Shown here piece after piece: positions 28,753 through 37,511 of a DNA stretch of 64,000 bases. The stretch covers positions 44,228-108,227 of the forward strand of contig CADAIL010000009.1 in the NCBI GenBank assembly GCA_902788035.1, read 5' to 3'. Position 1 is the first letter of the stretch; each line of letters begins with the position of its first letter. The position numbers were made by a program, and so were the translations under genes. This DNA is from an uncultured Lachnospiraceae bacterium. Lineage in GTDB: Bacteria; Bacillota; Clostridia; Lachnospirales; Lachnospiraceae. The notes beneath the pieces were generated by a model, which saw only the letters and a program-made list of their open reading frames with translations, was not told the DNA's origin and searched no databases.

Positions 28753-29067
28753 TTACAATATTCCGGCCAGCGCTTCGACGATCAGCACCGCGAGGGATGC
28801 CCCTATGGCGACCACGATGAGGCTCTTCTTCGCAAATGCAAGTATGAGTGCTGTCACAAAACCGGTCAAAGCCGATAGCAGCATATCCGTCGAAGTGAGT
28901 ATCGACGGAAACGTCATGGCTGCCAGGGTGGCGAAAGGCACGTAATAGAGGAATGAGCGGATGAACCTGCTCTTTATCTCCTTTCTGATGAGGACAAGAG
29001 GGAGAGCTCGTATCAGATAAGTCACAAGCGCCATCACAAGTATATACATATAAACATTCGGCGTCAT
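28753..29067 (-). CDS. azlD: Branched-chain amino acid exporter small subunit AzlD
   Basis: The 104-residue membrane protein has about four hydrophobic segments and the AzlD hallmark TYLIRALPLVLIRKEI, then VPFATLAAMTFPSIL. It forms an export pair with AzlC. Its ATG overlaps the azlC stop (ATGA), indicating translational coupling. Confidence 0.92.
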   Translation of the reverse strand: MTPNVYMYILVMALVTYLIRALPLVLIRKEIKSRFIRSFLYYVPFATLAAMTFPSILTSTDMLLSALTGFVTALILAFAKKSLIVVAIGASLAVLIVEALAGIL

Positions 29068-29783
29068 TGTTCGTCACCCCCCTCCTCAATATCCCGCGGC
29101 ATGAGCAATGCTGAAATTGAAGCTGCGGTGATGGTCACGATTATGATCCTCATGCCTCCCGAGAGATTTCGCAGAACCGGGAGCACTGTGAAAATCGACG
29201 ACATGACCATAGCCATGAACACGGTGATCCTGACAGGACCCTCGTCACGGGCAGGAGGAATAATAATAGCGATGAACATACCATAGAGGGCGACGCCGAG
29301 CGCGCTGATCAGCAGGTGCGGAAGTATGGCACCGGCAGCAGCGCCAAGGACCGTTCCGAGGACCCATCCGGTCACAGAGACCACGATGAGACCATAGGAG
29401 TAGGCAGGGCGCAGCGGTCCATCCGCAAGGACACTCAGCCCGAAAATCTCGTCCGTAACGCCGTAAGCGATTCCCATCCTGTGAATTGTCGGGGTATCAG
29501 CGGGCAGCTTCTGAGAGAGAGCCGCTGACATAAGAAAATATCTTAAATTTATGATCAGTTGAAGAACTGCAAGCTCAATATATGAGCCCGCGGTCGCGAT
29601 GACCGTAAGTCCTGCGAACTGGCCTGCAGATGTAACATTCAGTAAAGACAATAGACCAGCCTGAAAAGGCGACAGATCAATGTCTGCCGCCTGAATTCCG
29701 AATGCAAATGATACCGCCAGATATCCAAGAAATATCGGAATGCCGTCAATCAGTCCCTTCTTAAAAAGTGACGTATTTTTCAT
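29064..29783 (-). CDS. azlC: Branched-chain amino acid exporter large subunit AzlC
   Basis: The 239-residue membrane protein starts with the conserved KKGLIDGIPIFLGYLAVSFAFGI. It continues with about six to seven hydrophobic segments, including TSAGQFAGLTVIA, and GVTDEIFGL at about residue 110. With AzlD it should export branched-chain amino acids or analogues. The ATG overlaps the stop of the upstream acyl-CoA synthetase by 4 bases, so this exporter is physically coupled to an AMP-forming ligase. Confidence 0.93.
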   Translation of the reverse strand: MKNTSLFKKGLIDGIPIFLGYLAVSFAFGIQAADIDLSPFQAGLLSLLNVTSAGQFAGLTVIATAGSYIELAVLQLIINLRYFLMSAALSQKLPADTPTIHRMGIAYGVTDEIFGLSVLADGPLRPAYSYGLIVVSVTGWVLGTVLGAAAGAILPHLLISALGVALYGMFIAIIIPPARDEGPVRITVFMAMVMSSIFTVLPVLRNLSGGMRIIIVTITAASISALLMPRDIEEGGDEQ

Positions 29784-31426
29784 GATTCGATCTGATTCTC
29801 CGCTGCAACTAAGTTAGTTGCTCCATATTCTTCGCGCAGACGAGGCTTCTCGATCTTGCCTGTCGCGTTCCTCGGGACATGGGCAAATATAATCTCGCGC
29901 GGTCTCTTGTATCTCGGCAGCTTGAGGCAGTACTCCTCCACGTCGTCCTTTGTGCACGTGTAACCTTCCTTGATCTCGATGATAGCCGCCGTCTTCTCGC
30001 CAAGACGCTTGTCCGCAAGACCGATGACCGCGACATCCTTGATCGGCTCAAAGGTATGCAGGAAGTCTTCAATCTGGACCGGGTAAATATTCTCACCGCC
30101 GGAGATGATGACATCCTTCTTGCGGTCAACGAGGAAATAAAAACCGTCCTTATCTCTCTTCGCCATATCGCCTGTGTACAGCCAGCCCTTCTTGTCGAGG
30201 ACTTCTGCCGTGGCAATGGGATCATTATAGTAGCATGTCATGACGCCCGGACCGAATACGGCCAGTTCTCCGACCTTCTCCGCCTCAGTGATCTCATTAT
30301 GATCCTCGTCGACGATCTTGCACTGCCATCCATAGCCGGGAACGCCGATCGCTCCGACCTTGTGAATGTTCTCGGTCCCGAGATGTACGCAGCCGGGTCC
30401 GATCGACTCGGAGAGGCCGTAATTCGTATCGTAGAGATGATTCGGGAAGTACTCCTTCCAGTGCTTGATCATGCTGGGCGGTACCGGCTGGGCACCGATG
30501 TGCATAAGTCTCCACCTCTTAAGATTATAATCCTCAAGCTTCAGCCTTCCGGAGTCCAGGGCATCCAGAATATCCTGAGCCCACGGGACGAGAAGCCATA
30601 CGATGGAGCAGCGCTCATTTGAAACAGCTGCGAGAACATCCTCCGGCTTAGTGCCCTTGAGGAGGACTGCCTTGCTGCCGCTGATGAGGCTGCCGAACCA
30701 GTGCATCTTTGCGCCTGTATGATAGAGAGGCGGGATGCACAGGAATACGTCGTTTTTAGTCTGTCCATGGTGCTTCTGCTCCACTTTCGCGGAATGCATG
30801 AGCGACTCATGGTTGTGAAGGATCGCTTTCGGGAAGCCTGTGGTTCCTGATGAGAAATAGATTGCAGCATAATCCTCGTCCGTGATCAGGATCCTCGGGT
30901 CACGGCTTGAGCAGTTGGCTGTCAGTTTTGTGTAGTCCTCAGCGAACGGTACGATAGAGTCACCGTAGAAGAACAGCAGCCTGTTCTTGCTGATGCGGTC
31001 TGCAATACTCTCGACACGTCCGATGAACTCCTGACCGAATACAAGGACATCGCACTCAGCCAGGTTGACACAGTATTCAATCTCCTCGGCAGTGTATCTG
31101 AAGTTCAGCGGAACGGCGAGCGCTCCGGTTTTCAGAGTTCCGAAATAGATTGGAAGCCACTCAAGGCAGTTCATGAGAAGAATGCCTACTTTGTCGCCCT
31201 TCTTGATTCCGCGCTCGAGAAGCAGATTGGCAAATCTGTTGGCCTTCTCGTTAAAGACTCTCCAGGTGATCTCTCTGCGGTACGGTCCAGTCGGTGCGGA
31301 TTCTACCAGGTCGTACTCTCTCCATGTCATCCTTCTGTCGTCAGTGATCGCCGGATTCAGTTCGACCAGGGCAATATCTTCAGGGTAAAGTTTGCAGTTC
31401 TGCTCAAGCAGCATTGTAATGGGCAT
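29780..31426 (-). CDS. Acyl-CoA synthetase / AMP-forming ligase
   Basis: The 548-residue enzyme of the ANL superfamily activates a carboxylic acid with ATP to an acyl-AMP and then to an acyl-CoA. The P-loop-like motif YFSSGTTGFPKAIL is at about residues 190-203. The A5 region YGLSES and the A8/hinge motif YTGDMAKRDKDGFYFLVDRKKDVI are intact, as is the catalytic lysine near the C-terminus (ATGKIEK). The substrate is not clear. It is first in an operon with azlC-azlD and has three 36-bp direct repeats immediately upstream. Confidence 0.92.
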   Translation of the reverse strand: MPITMLLEQNCKLYPEDIALVELNPAITDDRRMTWREYDLVESAPTGPYRREITWRVFNEKANRFANLLLERGIKKGDKVGILLMNCLEWLPIYFGTLKTGALAVPLNFRYTAEEIEYCVNLAECDVLVFGQEFIGRVESIADRISKNRLLFFYGDSIVPFAEDYTKLTANCSSRDPRILITDEDYAAIYFSSGTTGFPKAILHNHESLMHSAKVEQKHHGQTKNDVFLCIPPLYHTGAKMHWFGSLISGSKAVLLKGTKPEDVLAAVSNERCSIVWLLVPWAQDILDALDSGRLKLEDYNLKRWRLMHIGAQPVPPSMIKHWKEYFPNHLYDTNYGLSESIGPGCVHLGTENIHKVGAIGVPGYGWQCKIVDEDHNEITEAEKVGELAVFGPGVMTCYYNDPIATAEVLDKKGWLYTGDMAKRDKDGFYFLVDRKKDVIISGGENIYPVQIEDFLHTFEPIKDVAVIGLADKRLGEKTAAIIEIKEGYTCTKDDVEEYCLKLPRYKRPREIIFAHVPRNATGKIEKPRLREEYGATNLVAAENQIES

Positions 31427-31450
31427 TGTCAGTTACCTTCTTTCTGAATT

Positions 31451-31558
31451 TAAATCGTTACGGTCAAGCGCGTTTATTTTTCGTTATAAATCGTTACGGT
31501 TTAACTCGTTTATTTTTCGTTTTAAATCGTTACGGTTTAACGCGTTTATTCGCTAAAG
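31451..31558. repeat. Three tandem 36-bp repeats upstream of the acyl-CoA synthetase operon
   Basis: Units start at 31451, 31487 and 31523, each exactly 36 bases, and all begin TAAATCGTTACGGT. Units 1 and 2 share the ending CGTTTATTTTTCGTT; unit 3 diverges after CGTTTATT. They lie 25 bases upstream of the start codon, where an operator array or leader structure would be. Confidence 0.85.
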
Positions 31559-31605
31559 TGAAGTATAGGACTTTCCGCTCATTCTGTCAAGAGCCGCAAT
31601 TTTAG

Positions 31606-31707
31606 TAGTTCAGACGGGCTATACCTAATACTTGCGCCGGTCAGTTGGCTCCGCAACAGTTCAGACGAGCTATGCCTGATGTTGGCGACGGTCAGTTGGC
31701 TCCGTAA
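31606..31707. repeat. Two 51-bp direct repeats derived from a palindromic-element arm
   Basis: Units start at 31606 and 31657. Each begins AGTTCAGACG and ends CGGTCAGTTGGCTCCG. The next palindromic element begins with the same arm, so these look like repeated insertions or slippage of the element's end. Confidence 0.8.
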
Positions 31708-31868
31708 CAGTTCAGACGAGCTTTTTTGTATTTCGTTACCGACTGCAAAACATCCATCTTCGTGAGAAACAAAAGCAGGTCCTACCCTGTGAGATCAAAA
31801 AGTTATAGCTTTTAAACTCGCAGAAGGGACCTGCGATTTTCGATGAGGATGATATTTACGTAGGTTAT
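31702..31868. repeat. Long palindromic element, copy 4 (right arm lost)
   Basis: It carries the left arm, CATCCATCTTCG, the GCAGGTCC...GGACCTGC core and a diverged CGATGAGGATGAT arm. It then runs into the next copy instead of ending in its own outer arm. Confidence 0.8.
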
Positions 31869-31874
31869 GCGGCT

Positions 31875-32078
31875 CCGCAACAGTTCAGACGAGCTTTTTT
31901 GTATTTCGTTACCGACAGCAAAGCATCCATCTTCGAGAGAAAAACATTGCAGGTCCTACCCTGTGAGATCAAAAAGCTTTAGCTTTTTAAGCTCACAGAA
32001 AGGACCTGCGTTTTTCGATGAAGATGATGTTTGCGTCGGTTTTTATAATACCGTAACAGCTCGTCCGAACTGTTACGG
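31875..32078. repeat. Long palindromic element, copy 5
   Basis: The outer 21-bp arms at 31875-31895 and 32058-32078 differ at two positions. The complete interior is kept. It ends 17 bases from the LTA-synthase-like stop codon. Confidence 0.88.
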
Positions 32079-32095
32079 TCATTGACCTCCGCTGC

Positions 32096-34174
32096 CTATT
32101 CCAGCGCATAAAACGTCTCGTCCCGGTCTTTCTCCTGGGTGAGCTCATTGTAAATCAGGCACTTATACTCCTTGAGCTTCTCCTGCTGGGCCGGAGCCAC
32201 GTCATCCGTGTCGTACTGGTGCTGGACTCCGTCCGTCCCATAGTAGCCGTAGGCGTTCAGGGCAGGGATCACGTTCCTCATCTTGAGAAGGTACTGACTG
32301 TAGTCCGGCTGGTCTAGCCCGGTCAGCGAAAGCAGATAGCTGCCGAGATAGTTGCTGGACAGCATCTGCCCCTGCATCTCCGGAATGTCGTAATTGGCCC
32401 AGATGAGATATTTTGTCTGATACTGCATCTGCTGTTCTTCAAATGTCGCAGTCTCCTGGTCTTTGCCGAGAAGGTACGTCATATAATCGTCGCTGACAGA
32501 CGGCTGATGATCGCCCCAGAAGCAGATAAGCGTTTTTTCGTCGCACTCAGAGAAATAGTCGATCAGATACTTAAGAGCGTCATTGGAGATAGAGATCAGC
32601 GTCTCGTACTGCTCCGCCTGACCCTTGTAATCGCCCTCGTAGCCAAAGACCTCGACAGTTGACGGAAAACCGATCGTCTTATACTGGCTGTGGTTCTGGA
32701 TCGTGACATTGAAAATGAAGAGCTTCTCGCCCTCCTCCTTCTGCTCGACCAGATCCGTAATCATCTCATAGTCGCACTGGTCAGTGACAAGACCGCGCAT
32801 CAGCTTCGGATTCACAAAATCGTCCAGCGAAATAAACTCGTCAAATCCCATACGCGGATACACGAACTCACGGTTCCACCCGTTCGGGTAGTACGGATGC
32901 ATAGCAATCGTGCGGTATCCCTGCGCTGACAGCGTTCTGGCAAGCGAGTACTGATCCGACTTGATATAGGAATTGTAGACGACATTGGACGGCTGCATCA
33001 TGGTTGAATTGCCGGTGAGGAATTCGTACTCCGTGTTGGCTGTGAAACCTCCGAGCACAGACACCATGAGCGGACCGGTCTGCGCGTTCTCCGTGATCGT
33101 GTCAAAGTACTCGCACGGATTGCTGCTCATCCGAAGGCCCGGATAAATGGTCATGTCCGCATAAGTCTCGTTCATGATGCAGATAATGTTATCGGGAATA
33201 ATTGCATCGGAAATCTCATATTTGCCGTCGGTCTTTCGACTGGTCTCAATGATCTCACCGACTCTGTCGTCCGAATAGCCTTCCGGCGGCTCCGGGAACG
33301 ATGCTTTGGCAAATGCAAAAAAGCCCGATTCCATTCCAAACAGCTTATATGTATACTGCGGATGCCAGTCTCTCAGCCAGATGCCCGTATCCGCAAGAAA
33401 ATCGGTCCTGAATATCACTATATAGAAGGCCGCAGTGATCCCGATGAAAATAATCCTCGACGCGATCTTGCTCCACAGTTTCTTCCCTATGTGATAATTT
33501 CCCAGATGTAGGTACAGAATTATTATAGAAAAAACGCCGCATATACCGGTGACCATCTGCCAGGACAACTGGTATACATAGCCATGGGCTACATTCATTG
33601 CTGTCTTGAAGGAAGAGAAATCGACCCACTGGAGCGGTATCGACCTGAACTCCAAAATAAAGCAGTTGGCCATGCCCCACACCAGAAACAGTATATTTCC
33701 GGCTATCATACCCAAAGTTACCGAATTCGTGAGGAACACGAACATGATGTATATAGCCAGAGTGATGCCGCATCCAAGAATAATATACTGATTCTGAAGC
33801 AGACTGATCCACGGATTATTGATGAGCTCTATAACAAAAAAACTCATAGCGGCATTCACGCCGATCATGACCACAGAAATGACGGCTGTAATCTCCGGCG
33901 CTGTTTTGCCGGCTGCCTTTCCTTCACTCTCTTCGGCATTTTTTCTAAGTCTCAAAAGATGAAGAATGCCGATCAGAGTCACAAAGGCTATAATGACACA
34001 GGCACCGATAAAGAACCACGGTCTCATCGGTTCAATTTTCATTGCGTACTGGTCCGTCTCAGTTGACTCTCCGTAAAAGAGTTCTCTGTGCAGGAACAAA
34101 AAGATCAGTGCGCCGACACCTGCTGCCCCCTGCGCCGCAAGCAGCAGATTATAAAACAGTTTAGTTCTTTTCAA
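32096..34174 (-). CDS. LTA synthase family sulfatase-like membrane protein
   Basis: The 692-residue protein has about five N-terminal membrane segments (to about residue 290) and an extracellular sulfatase-fold domain. NIICIMNETYADM at about 320 aligns with the metal/nucleophile region, and TANTEYEFLTGNS and WGDHQPS are further family motifs. It should transfer glycerol-phosphate or a similar group onto a surface polymer. The start is TTG at 34174, 9 bases after AGGAG, directly after the aminopeptidase stop (4 bases). Confidence 0.9.
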   Translation of the reverse strand: MKRTKLFYNLLLAAQGAAGVGALIFLFLHRELFYGESTETDQYAMKIEPMRPWFFIGACVIIAFVTLIGILHLLRLRKNAEESEGKAAGKTAPEITAVISVVMIGVNAAMSFFVIELINNPWISLLQNQYIILGCGITLAIYIMFVFLTNSVTLGMIAGNILFLVWGMANCFILEFRSIPLQWVDFSSFKTAMNVAHGYVYQLSWQMVTGICGVFSIIILYLHLGNYHIGKKLWSKIASRIIFIGITAAFYIVIFRTDFLADTGIWLRDWHPQYTYKLFGMESGFFAFAKASFPEPPEGYSDDRVGEIIETSRKTDGKYEISDAIIPDNIICIMNETYADMTIYPGLRMSSNPCEYFDTITENAQTGPLMVSVLGGFTANTEYEFLTGNSTMMQPSNVVYNSYIKSDQYSLARTLSAQGYRTIAMHPYYPNGWNREFVYPRMGFDEFISLDDFVNPKLMRGLVTDQCDYEMITDLVEQKEEGEKLFIFNVTIQNHSQYKTIGFPSTVEVFGYEGDYKGQAEQYETLISISNDALKYLIDYFSECDEKTLICFWGDHQPSVSDDYMTYLLGKDQETATFEEQQMQYQTKYLIWANYDIPEMQGQMLSSNYLGSYLLSLTGLDQPDYSQYLLKMRNVIPALNAYGYYGTDGVQHQYDTDDVAPAQQEKLKEYKCLIYNELTQEKDRDETFYALE

Positions 34175-34178
34175 TGAT

Positions 34179-35990
34179 TTACTCTCCTAACGGCTTTGTG
34201 GCATTTGCCAGCCACTCAAGCTCATCCCCGGAAAGATATGGGGAAATCTTCTCGTACACCTGTCTGTTATATGAATTTAACCGTTCGATATCCCGCGGCT
34301 GCATATACTTTACATCAATCGCGCGCGTATCGATCGGTGCAAATGTCAGCGGCTCAAATCTCATGAACTGCCCGTACTCATTCATCTCGTCTTTTGCAGT
34401 GAGAAGAATGGTCTCAAGTCGGATCCCGTGGCTGTTCTCCACGTACATGCCCGGCTCGTCGGAGACGATCATGCCCTCCTCGAATACCGCCTCCTTCATA
34501 CCAGGTCCGTACTGATACCGAATATTCTGCGGCCCCTCGTGTACATTCAGGATATAGCCGATTCCGTGGCCTGTCCCGTGGTTAAAATTAAGTCCCAGAT
34601 CCCAGAGCGGAGCTCTGGCATAGGCATCGAGAAAACGTCCTGTCGTTCCGTGAAGGAACTTAGCATTCAGAAGGTTCAGATTGGCCACCGTGACCAGTGT
34701 AAAGTCCCTCTTCTCTACTTCCGTCAGCGGTCCGCATACGACTGTCCTTGTTACATCGGTCGTCGCTCCCATGTACTGACCGCCGGAATCGACAAGGTAA
34801 AATCCTTTCTTCTCCACAACAGCGTAGTTTTCGGGGGTGGCTGAGTAGTGAGCCATGGCAGCATTTGCGCCGTATGCGGAAATCGTCGGGAAAGACAGGC
34901 CGATGAAGCCCGGCACCTCAGCCCTCAGGCTATCCAGCTTTTCGGCGGCTGTCAGCTCATTCAGTTCGAAACTCTCCTCCCCCAGCGCATCGACACGATG
35001 GTCGAACCAGCAAAGGAAGCGGCAGAGCTGCACGGAATCCTTGAGATAAAACTCACGGCTCTTTTCCACCTCGACCGGATTTTTCATGGCTTTCATAAGC
35101 TCTGTCGGGTTGACAGCCTTGATGACTTTACCTTTTTTGCACAGAATATCCGCTATACAGGCGCTCGTAGCACTTTCCTCGAACATGACGGGACCGTCAA
35201 GTTCCGTCTCCCTAAGGAAGTCAATGACACTGTCATACGGATGCAGCGCGATGCCGGACTTCTCGGCAAATGCCGCAAATACTCCCGTAACTTCCTCATC
35301 CTGAATGAACAGATCAAATGTCTCCATTCCGATCAGGGCATAGCTCAGCATTACAGGATTGCAATAGATGTCATTGCCGCGGGCTCCGAGAAGCCATGCT
35401 ATATCGTCGAGCTTTGAGAGCATGAAATAAGAGGCCTTCTTTTCGGCCATAGCCTTTCTGACCCTCTCGGTTTTGTGTTCAAATGACTCGCCGAGCAGTT
35501 CCTCCGGCAGCATGTAGACCGGATGTTTCGGCATGTCCGGGCGATCTGTCCAGATGCCCTCCGCCGGCTCAAAGTCAATGCGGCATACGGCACCGCAGGA
35601 GGACGCGATATTCTTATACATTCGCGCCTGGCCTGCCCCGATGCACCTTCCGTCGAACGCGAGGACAGTCCCTTCCGACATTATGTTCTTCAGATACGCA
35701 GTCACCTTGGGAACATCCGGTTCACCCATCTTCATGAGATGAATGCCGCTGCCCTTCAGCTCATTTTCTGCAGAGATGAAATATCTGCCGTCTGTCCACA
35801 GCTCGGCAATATCCGCTCCTATGATCAGGGTGACATTGTCGCTGGTGCAGCCTGAGAAAAACTCGCTGACCTTGAAGTAGTCCCCCACGTATTCCGATGC
35901 ATGATAGTCAGAGGAACCGATCAGCACATAGTCAATACCTTCGTCAGTCATGCGTTGTCTCAGCAGACTGATCCGCTCTCTTACGTTCAT
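34179..35990 (-). CDS. Xaa-Pro aminopeptidase (M24B, long form)
   Basis: The 603-residue cytoplasmic metallopeptidase removes an N-terminal residue preceding proline. It has the long three-domain form: two creatinase-like N-terminal domains and a pita-bread catalytic domain. The metal ligands are seen in YLVDSGGQYMGATTDVTRT, NFNHGTGHGIGY, MIVSDEPGMY and IRLETIL. The ATG at 35990 lies 8 bases after AAGGAG; an adjacent upstream TTG is possible. The gene runs into the LTA-synthase-like gene. Confidence 0.94.
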   Translation of the reverse strand: MNVRERISLLRQRMTDEGIDYVLIGSSDYHASEYVGDYFKVSEFFSGCTSDNVTLIIGADIAELWTDGRYFISAENELKGSGIHLMKMGEPDVPKVTAYLKNIMSEGTVLAFDGRCIGAGQARMYKNIASSCGAVCRIDFEPAEGIWTDRPDMPKHPVYMLPEELLGESFEHKTERVRKAMAEKKASYFMLSKLDDIAWLLGARGNDIYCNPVMLSYALIGMETFDLFIQDEEVTGVFAAFAEKSGIALHPYDSVIDFLRETELDGPVMFEESATSACIADILCKKGKVIKAVNPTELMKAMKNPVEVEKSREFYLKDSVQLCRFLCWFDHRVDALGEESFELNELTAAEKLDSLRAEVPGFIGLSFPTISAYGANAAMAHYSATPENYAVVEKKGFYLVDSGGQYMGATTDVTRTVVCGPLTEVEKRDFTLVTVANLNLLNAKFLHGTTGRFLDAYARAPLWDLGLNFNHGTGHGIGYILNVHEGPQNIRYQYGPGMKEAVFEEGMIVSDEPGMYVENSHGIRLETILLTAKDEMNEYGQFMRFEPLTFAPIDTRAIDVKYMQPRDIERLNSYNRQVYEKISPYLSGDELEWLANATKPLGE

Positions 35991-36069
35991 CAAAATTCTC
36001 CTTTATTCAAATCTCGCTTGTTGCACTGTTAAAACCAGATTACATATCAGATTCCTGCGGTTTCACTGA

Positions 36070-37095
36070 TCACTCATGCACAAATTCCAGGGTCTTTAAA
36101 AAGTGATCAGCCATCTCCGGCCACTCCGTGACCTCCGGAACAGGAAAATCGTCCCTGGTCATGACGCCGCTTCCGAAATGACTGTTCTCAAGAAGTTCCT
36201 TCTTGACCGGATCCGGCACCGGGAGACGTCCGTCAAGAGCTGCCTTTGTGATTGCGAAGACCTGCTCGTAGGTATAGCTGTCATTTGTCCTGTAGGTGGC
36301 CCATGTCTCATTTGCAAGAGAGAGACCGTGACGCCCTACGGAGAAGTAGTGGAAGCCTGAACGAATACCGTTGGCCCTAAGCGCTGTGAGATACATAAAG
36401 CTGTTCTCGGGCGGGACCGTCAGATCCTCTGCGGTCGTGAAAAGAAACGTCGGCGGCGTATCTATGGTGACCTGCTTTTCAAGGGACATATAGTTAAGCT
36501 CATCGCTCCTTGTCTTGCACCCCGGCAAAGTTTCCCCGAGTAAAGCTCCCTCCGCCTCCTCACAGGTATATCCAAGAAGAGCCCTGATCGTACCTTCGTG
36601 CGCGTAACCGCCTGTCGAAATGACAGGGTAAGCCAGAATCGCGGCATCAGGCCGTGCACTGATTGTTTCAAGGTCATACCTGGTCTCGGAGACATCTTCG
36701 TGATGATTGCATAAAGACGCTGCAAGATGACCTCCGGCAGAAAAACCGAGGACAGCAATCTTATCCGGAATGACCTGATACTCATTTGCTCCTGCCCGGA
36801 TGATTCTTAAAGCTCTGGCGGCATCCCGAAGGGCCTGCATTTTGAGCGGGTGCATATCGAGCAGATTGACAGTGTACGTCAGCACGAACGTATTGTAGCC
36901 TCTATCATAGAACTCCTTCGCGACAATTTCCCCTTCTCTGCAGGAGACGAACCAGTAGCCGCCTCCGGGAATAACAAGAATTGCGGGTCTCGCCTTGTCC
37001 TCATGAATGTACGTGTGAATATTCGGTATAAATCCGTAGGATGCCGGATAGTCATACTCATTTGCATTCCATACGTTAACTCTCTCCTGGCGCAT
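36070..37095 (-). CDS. Alpha/beta hydrolase (carbohydrate esterase-like)
   Basis: The 341-residue cytoplasmic hydrolase shows the oxyanion motif IPGGGYWFVS, the nucleophile elbow GFSAGGHLAAS (Ser at about 135), and late PTFLFTTAEDLTVP and GRHGLSLA segments carrying the likely Asp and His. The fold resembles acetyl-xylan and other sugar esterases. The ATG at 37095 follows AAGGAGG; an in-frame start 11 codons upstream has none. The substrate is a guess. Confidence 0.88.
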   Translation of the reverse strand: MRQERVNVWNANEYDYPASYGFIPNIHTYIHEDKARPAILVIPGGGYWFVSCREGEIVAKEFYDRGYNTFVLTYTVNLLDMHPLKMQALRDAARALRIIRAGANEYQVIPDKIAVLGFSAGGHLAASLCNHHEDVSETRYDLETISARPDAAILAYPVISTGGYAHEGTIRALLGYTCEEAEGALLGETLPGCKTRSDELNYMSLEKQVTIDTPPTFLFTTAEDLTVPPENSFMYLTALRANGIRSGFHYFSVGRHGLSLANETWATYRTNDSYTYEQVFAITKAALDGRLPVPDPVKKELLENSHFGSGVMTRDDFPVPEVTEWPEMADHFLKTLEFVHE

Positions 37096-37242
37096 GCAGA
37101 CCTCCTTGTGGTCAATAATCAATAACATAGACTAACACAAAATAAAAAACTTGGCAAGCGTACAGGATAATCGTTAGGTTAGTCAGATAAATGTGGCTGT
37201 TCAGAAGGGCTTACTGATATTCATCGGGTTTGTCATATGACA

Positions 37243-37422
37243 GTAAAAGTTCAGAAGAGCTGTTATAATACTTCGTTACCGGCAGCAAAGCATCCATCTT
37301 CGTGAGAAAAACATTGCAGGTCCTTCCCTGTGAGATCAAAAAAGCTTTAGCTTTTTAAGCTCACAGAAAGGACCTGCGTTTTTCGGTACCAGGTACCCAA
37401 TACAGCTCGCCTGAACTTTTAC
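37243..37422. repeat. Long palindromic element, copy 6 (shortened)
   Basis: The outer arms (from 37243, and ending 37422) are about 20 bases and differ at two positions. The GCAGGTCC...GGACCTGC core is complete. The right-hand CGATGAAGATGATG arm is replaced by a short GGTACCAGGTACC palindrome. Confidence 0.85.
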
Positions 37423-37431
37423 ATATGGATC

Positions 37432-37460
37432 GAAAAAGGCTGCCGCGTAAAGCGGCAGCC
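37432..37460 (-). terminator. Terminator after the HPr-lactate dehydrogenase gene
   Basis: GGCTGCCGC and GCGGCAGCC form a perfect 9-bp stem, followed on the minus strand by TTTTT. Confidence 0.9.
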
Positions 37461-37511
37461 ATGACACTGCGAGTTGACATTCGCAGCGTGAGAATCAGCT
37501 TAAGTTGTTGA

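Larger units (their letters stand above)
31427..32095. other. Repeat-rich gap between the LTA synthase and acyl-CoA synthetase genes
   Basis: This 669-base gap has no gene but is built almost wholly from repeats. It holds three 36-bp tandem units (31451-31558), two 51-bp direct units (31606-31707), a partial palindromic element (31702-31868) and a complete one (31875-32078). Confidence 0.85.
37096..37511. other. Gap between the hydrolase and HPr-lactate dehydrogenase genes
   Basis: The 416-base gap contains no gene. It holds a long palindromic element (37243-37422) and the terminator of the HPr-lactate dehydrogenase gene (37432-37460). Confidence 0.7.

Noticed and set aside
31451..31558. CRISPR array
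   Set aside because: The 36-bp length resembles a CRISPR repeat, but the units abut each other without spacers.
34848..35417. 189-codon frame opposite aminopeptidase P
   Set aside because: It is antisense to clear metallopeptidase motifs, with no family resemblance.
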